64,000 nucleotides of DNA, taken from contig NZ_JAMXQS010000002.1 of assembly GCF_024053505.1 (NCBI RefSeq), forward strand, positions 186,001 to 250,000. The letters run 5' to 3'. Positions 33,352-41,028 of this stretch are shown here, piece by piece (positions within the stretch are counted from its first letter, which is position 1; each line of letters begins with the position of its first letter). The position numbers and the translations under genes were made by a program. The notes under the pieces were generated by a model. It saw only the letters and a list, made by a program, of their open reading frames with translations. It ran no database searches and was not told the DNA's origin. Origin of the DNA: Mesorhizobium liriopis (GTDB taxonomy: Bacteria > Pseudomonadota > Alphaproteobacteria > Rhizobiales > Rhizobiaceae).

Positions 33352-34145
33352 GAGCGGGTCTCCTTGATGAGCCCAAGACGGCTGCGGAGCGTGGCTTGTT
33401 TCGGAGGTGAATCGTTTGGCCCGCTTGCCAGTAGTCGTGCCGCTTCCGCCGGGTTTTCGACAACAAGCAAAGTATGAGGCTCGGAGTCCGACCCTCGAAT
33501 GGTGAAGGTGTTGGGCGTGATCACGAGGTCGGCCTCGGCGTCGCGGGTGCCGCCATCCACTGCCAGCACCGGCAGGTCTTGCGGCGAGCGCATCACATTG
33601 AGCGGCCCCTGCACCGAGAAATGCGGCCCCTGGTGGTTGAGAACATGCATCTTGGATGGATCGAGAAAGCGGCCACTCTCACGGTCGAGCAGGAGCGCGT
33701 CGGCATCCCAGCTCTGCCAGAGACCGCGCACGACCGAGACGAACTCGGCGATCCGCTCAGCGCTGTTGCCTTCGGGCAGGCGTGTCGCCCCGCTGAAGGC
33801 CGCCCTTTCGTTGGCCTCATCGTCGTTGCGGACGAACCAGCCGGTGCGCCCGCCGCTGATGATGTCGAGCGAGGCGATGCGGCGGGCGAGATTGTAGGGC
33901 TGATGGCCAACCGCGGACGTGGCTGCGAGAAAGCCGATCGTCTGCGTGGAGGCTGCGAGCCAGGCAGCGAGAAGCGTGGCATCGGGCCACGCGCCGGTGC
34001 CGTCAGCGGCGGCGATACGATCGGGAAGGATCACGAACGGCAGGCCGGCTTGTTCGGCAGCGCGAACGGTTTCGAGAAGCGTGGCGGGATGCCAGCTGTC
34101 GGGCTCGGTGGCGAAGGGACCGGATAAAGCGAGGGCTGCGGGCAT
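33348..34145 (-). CDS. LLM-type monooxygenase paralogue, short
   Basis: A 265-residue protein related to the preceding enzyme over its N-terminal half: RAAEQAGLPFVILPDRI, HQPYNLARRIASLDIISGGR and TGWFVRNDDEA. It lacks the long C-terminal barrel extension, so it is about two-thirds the length of its partner. The ATGA overlap with the downstream partner suggests a two-subunit or regulatory arrangement. It may be an enzyme fragment that persists as a subunit, or a truncated flavoprotein. Confidence 0.82.
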   Translation of the reverse strand: MPAALALSGPFATEPDSWHPATLLETVRAAEQAGLPFVILPDRIAAADGTGAWPDATLLAAWLAASTQTIGFLAATSAVGHQPYNLARRIASLDIISGGRTGWFVRNDDEANERAAFSGATRLPEGNSAERIAEFVSVVRGLWQSWDADALLLDRESGRFLDPSKMHVLNHQGPHFSVQGPLNVMRSPQDLPVLAVDGGTRDAEADLVITPNTFTIRGSDSEPHTLLVVENPAEAARLLASGPNDSPPKQATLRSRLGLIKETRS

Positions 34146-34306
34146 GACGGGCTCGCTTGTCTGGTTGGGAGGGTTGGCAGGTTGTTGCGAAGGCGCTGTG
34201 CGGGTGGAGGCGCTACCCCCACCCCTTTGCCCTCCAGCAAACACCTAAAACCCTTTCTCAGGGCCGCTGGAAGCCGGGCAGATCAGTCTTTCAGAAGGTC
34301 CGCCCC

Positions 34307-34801
34307 TCAATCGGGCGTCTGGGTATGCGCTTCGAGAAACCACAGCGATTTGTCGAGCGCGCGCGAGTAGGCCGTGAAGATGTCCGCCGCATCGGCGTCA
34401 CCGGCTTCTTCCGACTGGTCGATCGCCTCACGCACGAGCTTGGCGGTTGCGCCATAGCGGTCGATCAGCGCGGAAAGGTGATCCTTGGTGCTTTGGATAT
34501 CGGTCGGATAGGCCGGCAGCGTGCTTTCCGCCGCCACCGTCTGGCTGGTGCCGAGCGCGACCCCGCCCAGCTGCACGGCGCGTTCGGCGATGGTGTCGAC
34601 ATGGGTGTCGAGATCGTTGCGGAACGTGTCCAGCATCTCGTGGATGGCGATGAATTGCGGGCCCTTGAGGTTCCAGTGCGCCTGCTTGGTGATGAGTGCC
34701 AAGTCGATGGCGTCCGCAAGACGTGCGTTCAGGAGATCGACCACCACGCGCTTGGCGTTGGTGTCGACACTGTTGTGGTTCTTCTGCAGCTTGGTGGCCA
34801 T
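34307..34801 (-). CDS. dps: Dps ferritin-like DNA-protecting protein
   Basis: A 164-residue Dps-family ferritin. The ferroxidase ligands read His42 and His54 (KQAHWNLKGPQFIAIHEM) and Asp69/Glu73 (DTHVDTIAERAVQLGG). It forms a dodecamer that stores iron and consumes hydrogen peroxide. A short basic N-terminus (KLQKNHN) could bind DNA. It lies downstream of ohrR on the same strand with only a small gap, fitting a peroxide-defence neighbourhood. Confidence 0.96.
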   Translation of the reverse strand: MATKLQKNHNSVDTNAKRVVVDLLNARLADAIDLALITKQAHWNLKGPQFIAIHEMLDTFRNDLDTHVDTIAERAVQLGGVALGTSQTVAAESTLPAYPTDIQSTKDHLSALIDRYGATAKLVREAIDQSEEAGDADAADIFTAYSRALDKSLWFLEAHTQTPD

Positions 34802-34870
34802 GAAGGCGGCTCCCTTTGTCCTGTGAGGTGTCGAGGCAAGACTTAGGGAAGACAGCTCTTCACGAAAAGG

Positions 34871-35314
34871 TCAGGCGGTCGGCTTTCGGTCCGTCACCGT
34901 GTCGCGCAGGGCCTTGACCGCCTCGTTGAGGGCGCCGAGATCGGCCACCGTCATGCCGGAGGATGCGATCAGCGTTTCGCCCAGGCACTGGCTTTGCTCC
35001 TGCATGGCCTGTCCCTTCGCCGTCAGCGTCACCAGCACCTGCCGCTCGTCGTTCTTGTTGCGCTGGCGCGAAACGAAGCCGGCGCTTTCGAGGCGCTTCA
35101 CCAAGGGTGTGACGGTGGAAGGCTCGAGCGCCAGTCGCTCGGCGATGGCCGAGATCGTGCGGCCATCCTCCTCCCACAAGGTCGAAAGCACCAAGTATTG
35201 GGGATAGGTGATGCCCAGCCCGTCGAGCAGAGGCTTGTAGGCGCGGTTGATGGCGATCGAGGCGCTGTAGAGCGAAAAGCACAGATGCTGGTCGAGCGTG
35301 AGCGGTTTGCTCAT
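34871..35314 (-). CDS. ohrR: OhrR organic-hydroperoxide-sensing MarR-family repressor
   Basis: A 147-residue MarR-type winged helix protein. The sensing cysteine is Cys12 in LDQHLCFSLYSASIAINRAY, the signature of OhrR, followed by the DNA-binding ITYPQYLVLSTLWEEDGRT and RLALEPSTVTPLVKRLESAG. Oxidation of Cys12 by organic peroxide should release DNA. It is divergent from ohr, its usual target, and the 155-base intergenic region holds two palindromes. The start at 35314 leaves off an in-frame 20-codon extension. Confidence 0.95.
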   Translation of the reverse strand: MSKPLTLDQHLCFSLYSASIAINRAYKPLLDGLGITYPQYLVLSTLWEEDGRTISAIAERLALEPSTVTPLVKRLESAGFVSRQRNKNDERQVLVTLTAKGQAMQEQSQCLGETLIASSGMTVADLGALNEAVKALRDTVTDRKPTA

Positions 35315-35373
35315 GGCGGTGGTTCCTGCTGGGACCGGGGAGAACAGCCAAGACCCATTATCACAAAAAACCA

Positions 35374-35439
35374 TATCGCGATAATTTTCTGATGGACAAG
35401 GACGTGATGGAGCGCTACGGAATTATTTACCGCAGTAAA
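35374..35439. promoter_or_regulatory. Candidate OhrR operators in the ohrR/ohr intergenic region
   Basis: Two palindromes fit: TATCGCGATA at 35374-35383 (perfect) and TTTACCGCAGTAAA at 35426-35439 (5-bp arms, A/T-rich flanks). MarR-family repressors bind 14-20 bp palindromes. Which one is the true site cannot be said from sequence. Confidence 0.4.
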
Positions 35440-35469
35440 AATTGGCGCGACAATCGAGGAATCCGGATC

Positions 35470-35895
35470 ATGAAAGCTCTTTACCATGCCCATGCCACCG
35501 CGACCGGCGGGGGCCGCACCGGCCAGGCCAAGACCGCGGAAGGCAATGTCGATGTCACGCTGGTGACGCCCAAGGAGCTGGGCGGCGCGGGCGGCGAGGG
35601 CACCAACCCCGAGCAGCTCTTCGCGCTCGGTTATTCCGCCTGCTTTCTCGGGGCCCTCAAGCATGTGGCCTCCAAGGAGAAGGTGAAGCTCGGCGACGAC
35701 GTGACCGTGACGGCCACCATCGGCATCGGCCCGCGCGATGACGGCCAGGGCTTCGGGCTCACCGCCGCGCTGAAGGTCAACATCCCGAACGTCGATCCGG
35801 CCGTCGCCCAGGACCTGATCGCCAAGGCCGATGTGGTCTGCCCTTATTCCCACCTCGCCCACAACGGCGTGGCAGTGGACATCTCTGCGGCTTGA
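35470..35895 (+). CDS. ohr: Organic hydroperoxide reductase
   Basis: A 141-residue Ohr. The two redox cysteines are Cys58 in FALGYSACFLGAL and Cys124 in ADVVCPYSHLAHNG. The first attacks the peroxide and the second forms the resolving disulfide. The opening ALYHAHATATGGGRTGQAK is conserved. The ATG at 35470 is used; an upstream GTG-containing extension would run into the operator region. It protects against fatty-acid and other organic peroxides. Confidence 0.96.
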   Translation: MKALYHAHATATGGGRTGQAKTAEGNVDVTLVTPKELGGAGGEGTNPEQLFALGYSACFLGALKHVASKEKVKLGDDVTVTATIGIGPRDDGQGFGLTAALKVNIPNVDPAVAQDLIAKADVVCPYSHLAHNGVAVDISAA

Positions 35896-35952
35896 CCGTC
35901 CGGTGCGGCTTGGCCAACCCCCGGTCCAGGCCTATCTGAACGGTTCTTGAGG

Positions 35953-35991
35953 GGGATCATCAGCCGTCCCTGCAGGCTGGATGATGATCCC
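35953..35991. terminator. Long hairpin downstream of ohr
   Basis: GGGATCATCAGCC pairs with GGCTGGATGATGATCCC over 13 bp with a three-base bulge. It lies 57 bases past the ohr stop codon and before the glyoxalase gene. No T-tract follows, so it may act by Rho-assisted termination or protect the ohr transcript end. Confidence 0.45.
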
Positions 35992-36057
35992 TCGCGGGAC
36001 GTGTGGCGCATGTTATCGTGCCACGCGTCCCTTTCTCATTTCAGGCGGGAGAAACGA

Positions 36058-36453
36058 TTGGCGAAGCTCATCCATTCCATGATCCGCGTGCGCGACGAGG
36101 CGCGCTCGGTCGATTTCTACCGTAGGGCCTTCGGTCTCGCCGTGGCCGATCGCTTCGCTTTCGACGGGTTCACGCTGATCTATCTTTCCAACGCCGAGAC
36201 CGGTTTCGAGCTGGAACTTACGGTGAATGCCGACCAGAGCGAACCTTACGCGCTCGGCAACGGCTATGGGCACCTGGCCGTCTCGGTGGATGACCTCGAT
36301 AGGGAACACGCGCGCATGGCAAGCGAAGGCTTGAGCCCGCGCGACATCAAGGAGTTGAAGCACCCGAGCGGGTTTTCCGCACGGTTCTTTTTCATCGAGG
36401 ACCCGGATGGCTACAAGATCGAGGTGCTGGCACGGGGCGGGCGGTTTTTGTGA
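36058..36453 (+). CDS. Glyoxalase/lactoylglutathione lyase (VOC family)
   Basis: A 131-residue VOC-fold protein: LAKLIHSMIRVRDEARSVDF, then FYRRAFGL, then FELELTVN and EDPDGYKIEVL. Conserved metal ligands are His in IHSMIRV, Glu in ELELT, His in GYGHLAVSV and Glu in KIEVLA, the pattern of glyoxalase I. The start is TTG at 36058 preceded by GGGAG; no ATG lies close to the start of homology. Likely detoxifies methylglyoxal with glutathione. Confidence 0.88.
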   Translation: MAKLIHSMIRVRDEARSVDFYRRAFGLAVADRFAFDGFTLIYLSNAETGFELELTVNADQSEPYALGNGYGHLAVSVDDLDREHARMASEGLSPRDIKELKHPSGFSARFFFIEDPDGYKIEVLARGGRFL

Positions 36454-36494
36454 ACTCAGCTGAAGATTGCGGCCAGCGCGGTACAAGCGGAAAC

Positions 36495-36646
36495 GCCACC
36501 CCCACCCCTTACCCCTCCCCACAGGTGGGAGGGGAAGGCGTCATCTCCGCATCTCACCTTTTAAGCTTGGCGCCCAGCTTGCATTAATGGCGTGAGGCTG
36601 GTGTCTCCCCTCCCACCTGTGGGGAGGGGCAAGGGGTGGGGGTAAC
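36495..36646. repeat. 152-bp MITE-like palindromic element, copy B
   Basis: Same length and arm sequence as the copy at 2242-2393: CCACCCCCACCCCTTACCC at the left and the complement of GGGGTGGGGGTAAC at the right, with an inner ACAGGTGGGAGGGG palindrome in both arms. The central ~40 bases are unlike copy A, which is usual for these elements. It lies between a glyoxalase and a convergent lyase gene. Confidence 0.8.
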
Positions 36647-36684
36647 CTCTCCACCTGCACAACGCTGTCTTGTGCGCGTGGCTC

Positions 36685-38208
36685 TTATGCAGAGCAAAGC
36701 GGCTGCAACCGCTCAATCAGCGCCCCGTGCCACAACTCATCATGCAATCGGCTCAGTTCCGCTGTCAGCGCACGATCCGCTTCCAACACCGGCACCACCG
36801 CGCGCACGGCCTCGTAAACCACAGCCGATCCCTGTCCGAGCCGCGCCCCTCTCGCGCGTAAATCCCACGCTTGCGCCGCCACCAGCGCTTCCAAAGTCAG
36901 GGTCCAGCGCAAGGGGTCGAGCTGTTCGGAAAGCTTCCCGATGCTCAGCACCGTCATCGGCGCGACGTCTTCGGCCATGTCGGACACGACCAGCGCATCC
37001 AAGCTGGCGGGTGTGGCTTTCAGGCGTATCTCGGCCTGAAGGGCCGCGAGGTTCTTCTGCAGCGGCACGAAGCCGGCGGAAGCGCCGCCGAGCGGCGACA
37101 GATAATTCGGCAGGCCAGAAAGCCGGCCCGTCATCAGCTTGATCGCGCGTTGCGCGGAAGCAGTCGCGAGATGCGAAAGCGCAATCGCCAGCGTGTCGAA
37201 GGCGAGCGCGAGCGCGGGCGTGTGGAAATTGGCGGTGGAGTGGATTTCGCCGCTTTCCACCAGCACCAGCGGATTGTCCGGCTCGCCGTTCAACTCGATC
37301 TCCACCTCGCGCCGCGCGCTCTTGACAGCGGCGAGCACCACGCCCGTCACCTGCGGCAGGGTGCGGAATGACAACGCGTCCTGCACGCGGGCCGGTTTGG
37401 TGCCGAGGAAGTCGCTGTCCTCGAGAGCATGACGAAAGCGAGCAGCGGCTTCCACCTGCCGGGCTGCGGGGCGCGCACCGACCAGCCGCGCGTCGAAAAT
37501 GCCGGGATTGGCGCCAAACGCCTCACAAGCCAGTGCCGCCACCGCGACATGCAGCGTCACGATGCGCGCCAGGTCTTGAAACGCGAAACAGGCGAGTGCC
37601 GCCGTCACGGGCGATGCATTGGCGATCGCCAGCCCGTCCTTGGAGCCGAGTGCCACAGGTTCCAGACCGGCCCGTCGCAACGCTTCTTTCGCCGGCAAGA
37701 CCTCGCCCGTATAGAACGCCTCGCCCTGACCCATCGCGGCACCCGCCATCGGCATGGATTGCAACAGATCGCCCGTGCCGAGCGAGCCGCGCGAGGGGAG
37801 AACCGGCACCACGTCGCGCTCGACCATCCGGACCAGCAGCTCGAACACATGCGGCGACAGGCCCGCGCCGCCCCGGCTCAAAGCCTCGACACGGGCAAAG
37901 AGTGCCGCGCGTGCGATCTCCACGGGCAGCGGTGCACCGATGCCCGCCATGCGCCCGAGCACCAAGCGCTCCTGAAAGCCTGCCGTCTCGGCGATCGTCA
38001 CCCGGTGGCCGACATTGCCGCCGAGTCCGGTGTTGAGCCCATAGGCCGGGATATTCTCGTCCAGATAGCGCTCGACCACGGCCCGCGCCGCTTGCATCCT
38101 CGCCTGCACCGTCTCGTCCACCACCAGCCGCGTCGGAGCGCTGCCGGCCGCGACCACGTCCTCGACGGTCAGCGGCTTTGCTCCGATCTCATGGACCCGT
38201 CCGCTCAT
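36685..38208 (-). CDS. Histidine/phenylalanine ammonia-lyase-fold protein lacking the MIO triad
   Basis: A 507-residue member of the HAL/PAL/tyrosine-aminomutase superfamily. Recognisable blocks are IPAYGLNTGLGGNVGHRV (conserved Tyr), the SRGSLG loop, RVQDALSFRTLPQVTG, STANFHTPALALAFDTLAIA and SGLPNYLSPLGG. In active lyases the loop reads RGSVGASGDL, and Ala-Ser-Gly cyclises to the MIO cofactor. Here it is RGSLGTGDL, one residue shorter with no Ala-Ser-Gly, so MIO cannot form in the known way. The protein is translationally coupled (ATGA) to an ornithine-cyclodeaminase homologue upstream. It may be a lyase by another mechanism or a pseudoenzyme. Substrate unknown. Confidence 0.88.
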   Translation of the reverse strand: MSGRVHEIGAKPLTVEDVVAAGSAPTRLVVDETVQARMQAARAVVERYLDENIPAYGLNTGLGGNVGHRVTIAETAGFQERLVLGRMAGIGAPLPVEIARAALFARVEALSRGGAGLSPHVFELLVRMVERDVVPVLPSRGSLGTGDLLQSMPMAGAAMGQGEAFYTGEVLPAKEALRRAGLEPVALGSKDGLAIANASPVTAALACFAFQDLARIVTLHVAVAALACEAFGANPGIFDARLVGARPAARQVEAAARFRHALEDSDFLGTKPARVQDALSFRTLPQVTGVVLAAVKSARREVEIELNGEPDNPLVLVESGEIHSTANFHTPALALAFDTLAIALSHLATASAQRAIKLMTGRLSGLPNYLSPLGGASAGFVPLQKNLAALQAEIRLKATPASLDALVVSDMAEDVAPMTVLSIGKLSEQLDPLRWTLTLEALVAAQAWDLRARGARLGQGSAVVYEAVRAVVPVLEADRALTAELSRLHDELWHGALIERLQPLCSA

Positions 38209-39230
38209 GCGTAGCGCAGGCGGTGTCCGGCGCCGATGCTTTCCGCCTTCCGGAGAAAAGCGTGGCCCAGCGCGATATCGGACAGCGACAGGCCGCGATG
38301 CCAGAACAGGATCGTCTCGTCCTCGTTCTCGCGGCCCGGTTTCAGGCCAGCCACGATCTGCCCGAGTTCGGCGTGAAGCGTTTGTTCCGACAATTTGCCC
38401 GCTTCCACATGCGCGCGCAGCGAGCCGAACTTGCCGCCCTTGCACTGGCCCCAATCGTCCACCACCAGTTTGCTCATGATATCGGTGAGTGAGAGTTCCA
38501 CCGCACTCATCGTGCCGTAAGGCACCACCAGCGCGCCGGGTTTGATCCATTCGGTCTTGAGAAGCGGCGTGGGCGCGCTCAGGCGCGAGGCCTCCACCAC
38601 GATATCCGCCCCTTCCACGCAAGCCTGCCAGTCATCCGTCGCGATCACTTCCTTGCCGAGATCGCGCGACAGGCGCTCGGCGAAACCGTTGCGGCTTTCC
38701 GGCCGGCGCGAGTGGACGCGGATCGCGTCGAAATCGAAGAGGTGGTCGAGCAGTCGCACGTTCCAGTAGGCCGTGCCGCGCGCCCCGATATGGCCGAGAA
38801 CCTTGGAGCCTTTGCGCGCCAGATATTTCGCGCCGATGGCCGTCACCGCGCCCGTGCGCATATCGGTGATGCCGGATGCGTCGAGGATCGCTTTCGGCGC
38901 GCCGGTGCGCGGGTCGAAAAGGTTGAGCACGCCGAATTCGGAGGGCAGGCCCTGCTTGTAATTGTCCACGAAGTCGCCGACGACCTTGACGCCCGCCGCG
39001 TCGATGGCGCCGCCGATCCAGCCGCGCAGCACGTTGAAATGGCCCTCGACGCCCGCGCGCGGCTCGAGATGCACGCGCGGCTCGATCACCGTCTCGGCCC
39101 GCCCCTGCATGGCGAGGCTCGCCTCGATGGCCGCAAGAATCTCGGCATCGCTCAAGGCCGCCGCCTCGATGTCGAAGCGGTTGAGATAGGTGATATAGAT
39201 GGGAGAATGGGGGGAATGGGATGCGCTCAT
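38205..39230 (-). CDS. Ornithine cyclodeaminase/mu-crystallin-family protein
   Basis: A 341-residue NAD(P)-dependent protein of the OCD/mu-crystallin family. Marks are the substrate segment VGDFVDNYKQGLPSEFGVLN, the catalytic-site block DASGITDMRTGAVTAIGAKY, and the Rossmann GHIGARGTAYWNVRLLDHLF. OCD converts ornithine to proline plus ammonia, and relatives reduce imino acids or cyclic keto-imines. Its gene precedes and overlaps the ammonia-lyase-like gene by four bases and is divergent from the quaternary-amine transporter, so an amino-acid or imine modification step in one pathway is likely. Confidence 0.92.
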   Translation of the reverse strand: MSASHSPHSPIYITYLNRFDIEAAALSDAEILAAIEASLAMQGRAETVIEPRVHLEPRAGVEGHFNVLRGWIGGAIDAAGVKVVGDFVDNYKQGLPSEFGVLNLFDPRTGAPKAILDASGITDMRTGAVTAIGAKYLARKGSKVLGHIGARGTAYWNVRLLDHLFDFDAIRVHSRRPESRNGFAERLSRDLGKEVIATDDWQACVEGADIVVEASRLSAPTPLLKTEWIKPGALVVPYGTMSAVELSLTDIMSKLVVDDWGQCKGGKFGSLRAHVEAGKLSEQTLHAELGQIVAGLKPGRENEDETILFWHRGLSLSDIALGHAFLRKAESIGAGHRLRYA

Positions 39231-39428
39231 GGGCTTTCGCCTAATCCCTGGCGCCAGTCGCGTCCAGCCCGCCTGCCCGATGGCGAAACGCGAAGCGGTC
39301 GGCTGTTGACGGAAAACCCGCCTGCCCTAGAATTTTGTTTCGCGAAAGTGCCTTGCTTTGGCAGGGACGTTCTCACAGTCGCTGCCAATTCAGGCCATTA
39401 TCCGCCGTCCTTCCCTTTGGAGAATTCC

Positions 39429-40307
39429 ATGGTCTCGTCTTTCCTCAAGGCTGCCGGCCTCAGCCTTGCCGCAATCGTCGCGGCCACCGCCGTCCAGGCC
39501 GAGCCGGTCAAGATCGGCAGCAAGAATTTCACCGAGCAGTTCGTCGTCGCCGAGATTTACGCCCAAGCGCTCGAAAAGGCCGGCATCGAGGTGCAGCGCC
39601 GCTTGAACCTCGGCACCACGCAGATCGCGCAGACCGCGCTCGTCAATGGTGAGATCGACCTCTACCCCGAATATACGGGCACGGCACAGGCCTCCGTGGT
39701 CAAGGGCGACCTGACGATCGGCGCCGACAAGATCTATGACGAGGTGAAGAGCTATTACGAGAAGAACTTCCAGGTCACATGGCTGAAGCCGACCGGCATC
39801 AACAACGGTTATGCCATCATCACGCTTCCCGAAACGGCCGAGAAGTACAAGCTCAAGACCCTGTCGGACCTCGGCCCCGTGTCCAAGGACCTGACCTTCG
39901 GTGCCGAAGCCGGTTTCGCCGATCGCTCGGACGGCCTGCCGGGCATGAAGAAGGTCTATGATATCCAGTTCAAGGACTTCATCATCTTCGCCAAGCTCGG
40001 CATCCGCTTCTCGGCCGTCACCGACAAGCAGGTGGACCTGTCCTATGGCTTCTCGACCGACTGGCAGATCGCCGACAGCAAGCTCGTGGTGCTCGAAGAC
40101 GACAAGAACCTCTTCCCGCCCTACTATCTCGCGCCCGTGGTGCGTCAGGACGCGCTGAAGGCCAACCCGAAGATCGCCGAAGTGCTCGACAAGGTGGCGC
40201 CCCTTCTCACCAATGAGAAGATGCGCGAGCTGAACGCCGCCGTCGAGCGCGACCGCGAGGAGCCGGCCGACGTGGCGGAAAAGTTCCTGGCCGACAACAA
40301 GATCTGA
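39429..40307 (+). CDS. OsmF/ProX-type periplasmic binding protein of a quaternary-amine ABC transporter
   Basis: A 292-residue binding protein. The signal peptide is about residues 1-23 (AATAVQA-EP), and the mature start EPVKIGSKNFTEQFVVAEIY, the block GEIDLYPEYTGT and DLSYGFSTDWQIAD are typical of the OpuAC/OsmF group that binds glycine betaine, choline or similar compounds. The start has a TTGGAGAATTCC site. It begins an operon of binding protein, two permeases and ATPase. A perfect intrinsic terminator follows directly, so binding protein should be made in excess. Confidence 0.93.
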   Translation: MVSSFLKAAGLSLAAIVAATAVQAEPVKIGSKNFTEQFVVAEIYAQALEKAGIEVQRRLNLGTTQIAQTALVNGEIDLYPEYTGTAQASVVKGDLTIGADKIYDEVKSYYEKNFQVTWLKPTGINNGYAIITLPETAEKYKLKTLSDLGPVSKDLTFGAEAGFADRSDGLPGMKKVYDIQFKDFIIFAKLGIRFSAVTDKQVDLSYGFSTDWQIADSKLVVLEDDKNLFPPYYLAPVVRQDALKANPKIAEVLDKVAPLLTNEKMRELNAAVERDREEPADVAEKFLADNKI

Positions 40308-40330
40308 CCTATTTCCACCCGAGAACTGAG

Positions 40331-40367
40331 CCCGCGAAGGTTTTGAAACGCCTTCGCGGGTTTGCTT
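40331..40367 (+). terminator. Internal terminator/attenuator between binding-protein and permease genes
   Basis: CCCGCGAAGG and CCTTCGCGGG form a perfect 10-bp stem around TTTTGAAACG, followed by TTTGCTTTATTG. Partial read-through would give more binding protein than transporter, a common arrangement. Confidence 0.85.
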
Positions 40368-40401
40368 TATTGTTTGAGCCTTTCGTGATGAGGATTGCCC
40401 T

Positions 40402-41028
40402 CTGCTGAAGTGGACGCCCAAGAACCTCGACACCATCGCGGAAGCGGCGTGGCAGCACCTCGTGCTGTCCTTCTCCTCCGTCTTGATCGGCTGTGCGATT
40501 GCGCTCGTGCTCGGCATCGTCTGCGCGCGGCGTCCGCGTTTGTATTCGGTCGTGCTGACGCTCACCGGAATCATCTTCGTGATCCCGAGCCTCGCACTCT
40601 TTGCCTTTCTGATCCCCTTCATGGGGCTGGGCTTCAAGCCCGCGCTGACCGGCCTTTCTTCCTATTGCCTGCTGATCCTGCTCCGCAACGTCGTCACCGG
40701 CCTGCGCTCGGTGCCCGAAGATGTGCTGGATGCGGCGGACGGCATGGGGTTCAGCCGCTGGCAGCGGCTTTTCCGCATCGAACTACCGATGGCGCTACCT
40801 TTGATCGTGTCGGGCATCCGCATCGCGCTCGTCACCGTGATCGGCATCGCCACTATTGCGGCCTTTATCGACGGCGGCGGTTTGGGCACCATCATCCTGG
40901 CCGGGCTCGACCAGAACTATCCCGAGAAGATCATCGTCGGCGGCCTGGTCACGGCACTCATGGCGATCCTGTTCGACTATGGCCTCACGCGCTTCGAGCG
41001 CTCGCTCCTGCGCTGGAGGGCGGCATGA
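40402..41028 (+). CDS. Quaternary-amine ABC transporter permease (OpuCB-type), probable CTG start
   Basis: A 208-residue permease with about five transmembrane helices and the transport signature EDVLDAADGMGFSRWQRLFR. No ATG, GTG or TTG exists in this frame between the preceding stop (40375) and the first helix. The first usable codons are CTG at 40402 and 40405, preceded by GATGAGGA at good spacing. The GTG at 40462 would remove about 20 residues before helix 1. A CTG start is therefore proposed. Its stop overlaps the next permease ATG by four bases. Confidence 0.88.
   Translation: MLKWTPKNLDTIAEAAWQHLVLSFSSVLIGCAIALVLGIVCARRPRLYSVVLTLTGIIFVIPSLALFAFLIPFMGLGFKPALTGLSSYCLLILLRNVVTGLRSVPEDVLDAADGMGFSRWQRLFRIELPMALPLIVSGIRIALVTVIGIATIAAFIDGGGLGTIILAGLDQNYPEKIIVGGLVTALMAILFDYGLTRFERSLLRWRAA

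Noticed and set aside
36685-38208. Annotation as an active histidine ammonia-lyase (hutH)
   Set aside because: The MIO-forming Ala-Ser-Gly is absent and no other hut genes are near.
40395-41024. One long frame running from the first permease into the second as a fusion
   Set aside because: The region before 41025 in that frame is a shadow of the first permease; the ATG at 41025 overlaps the stop of the first by four bases.
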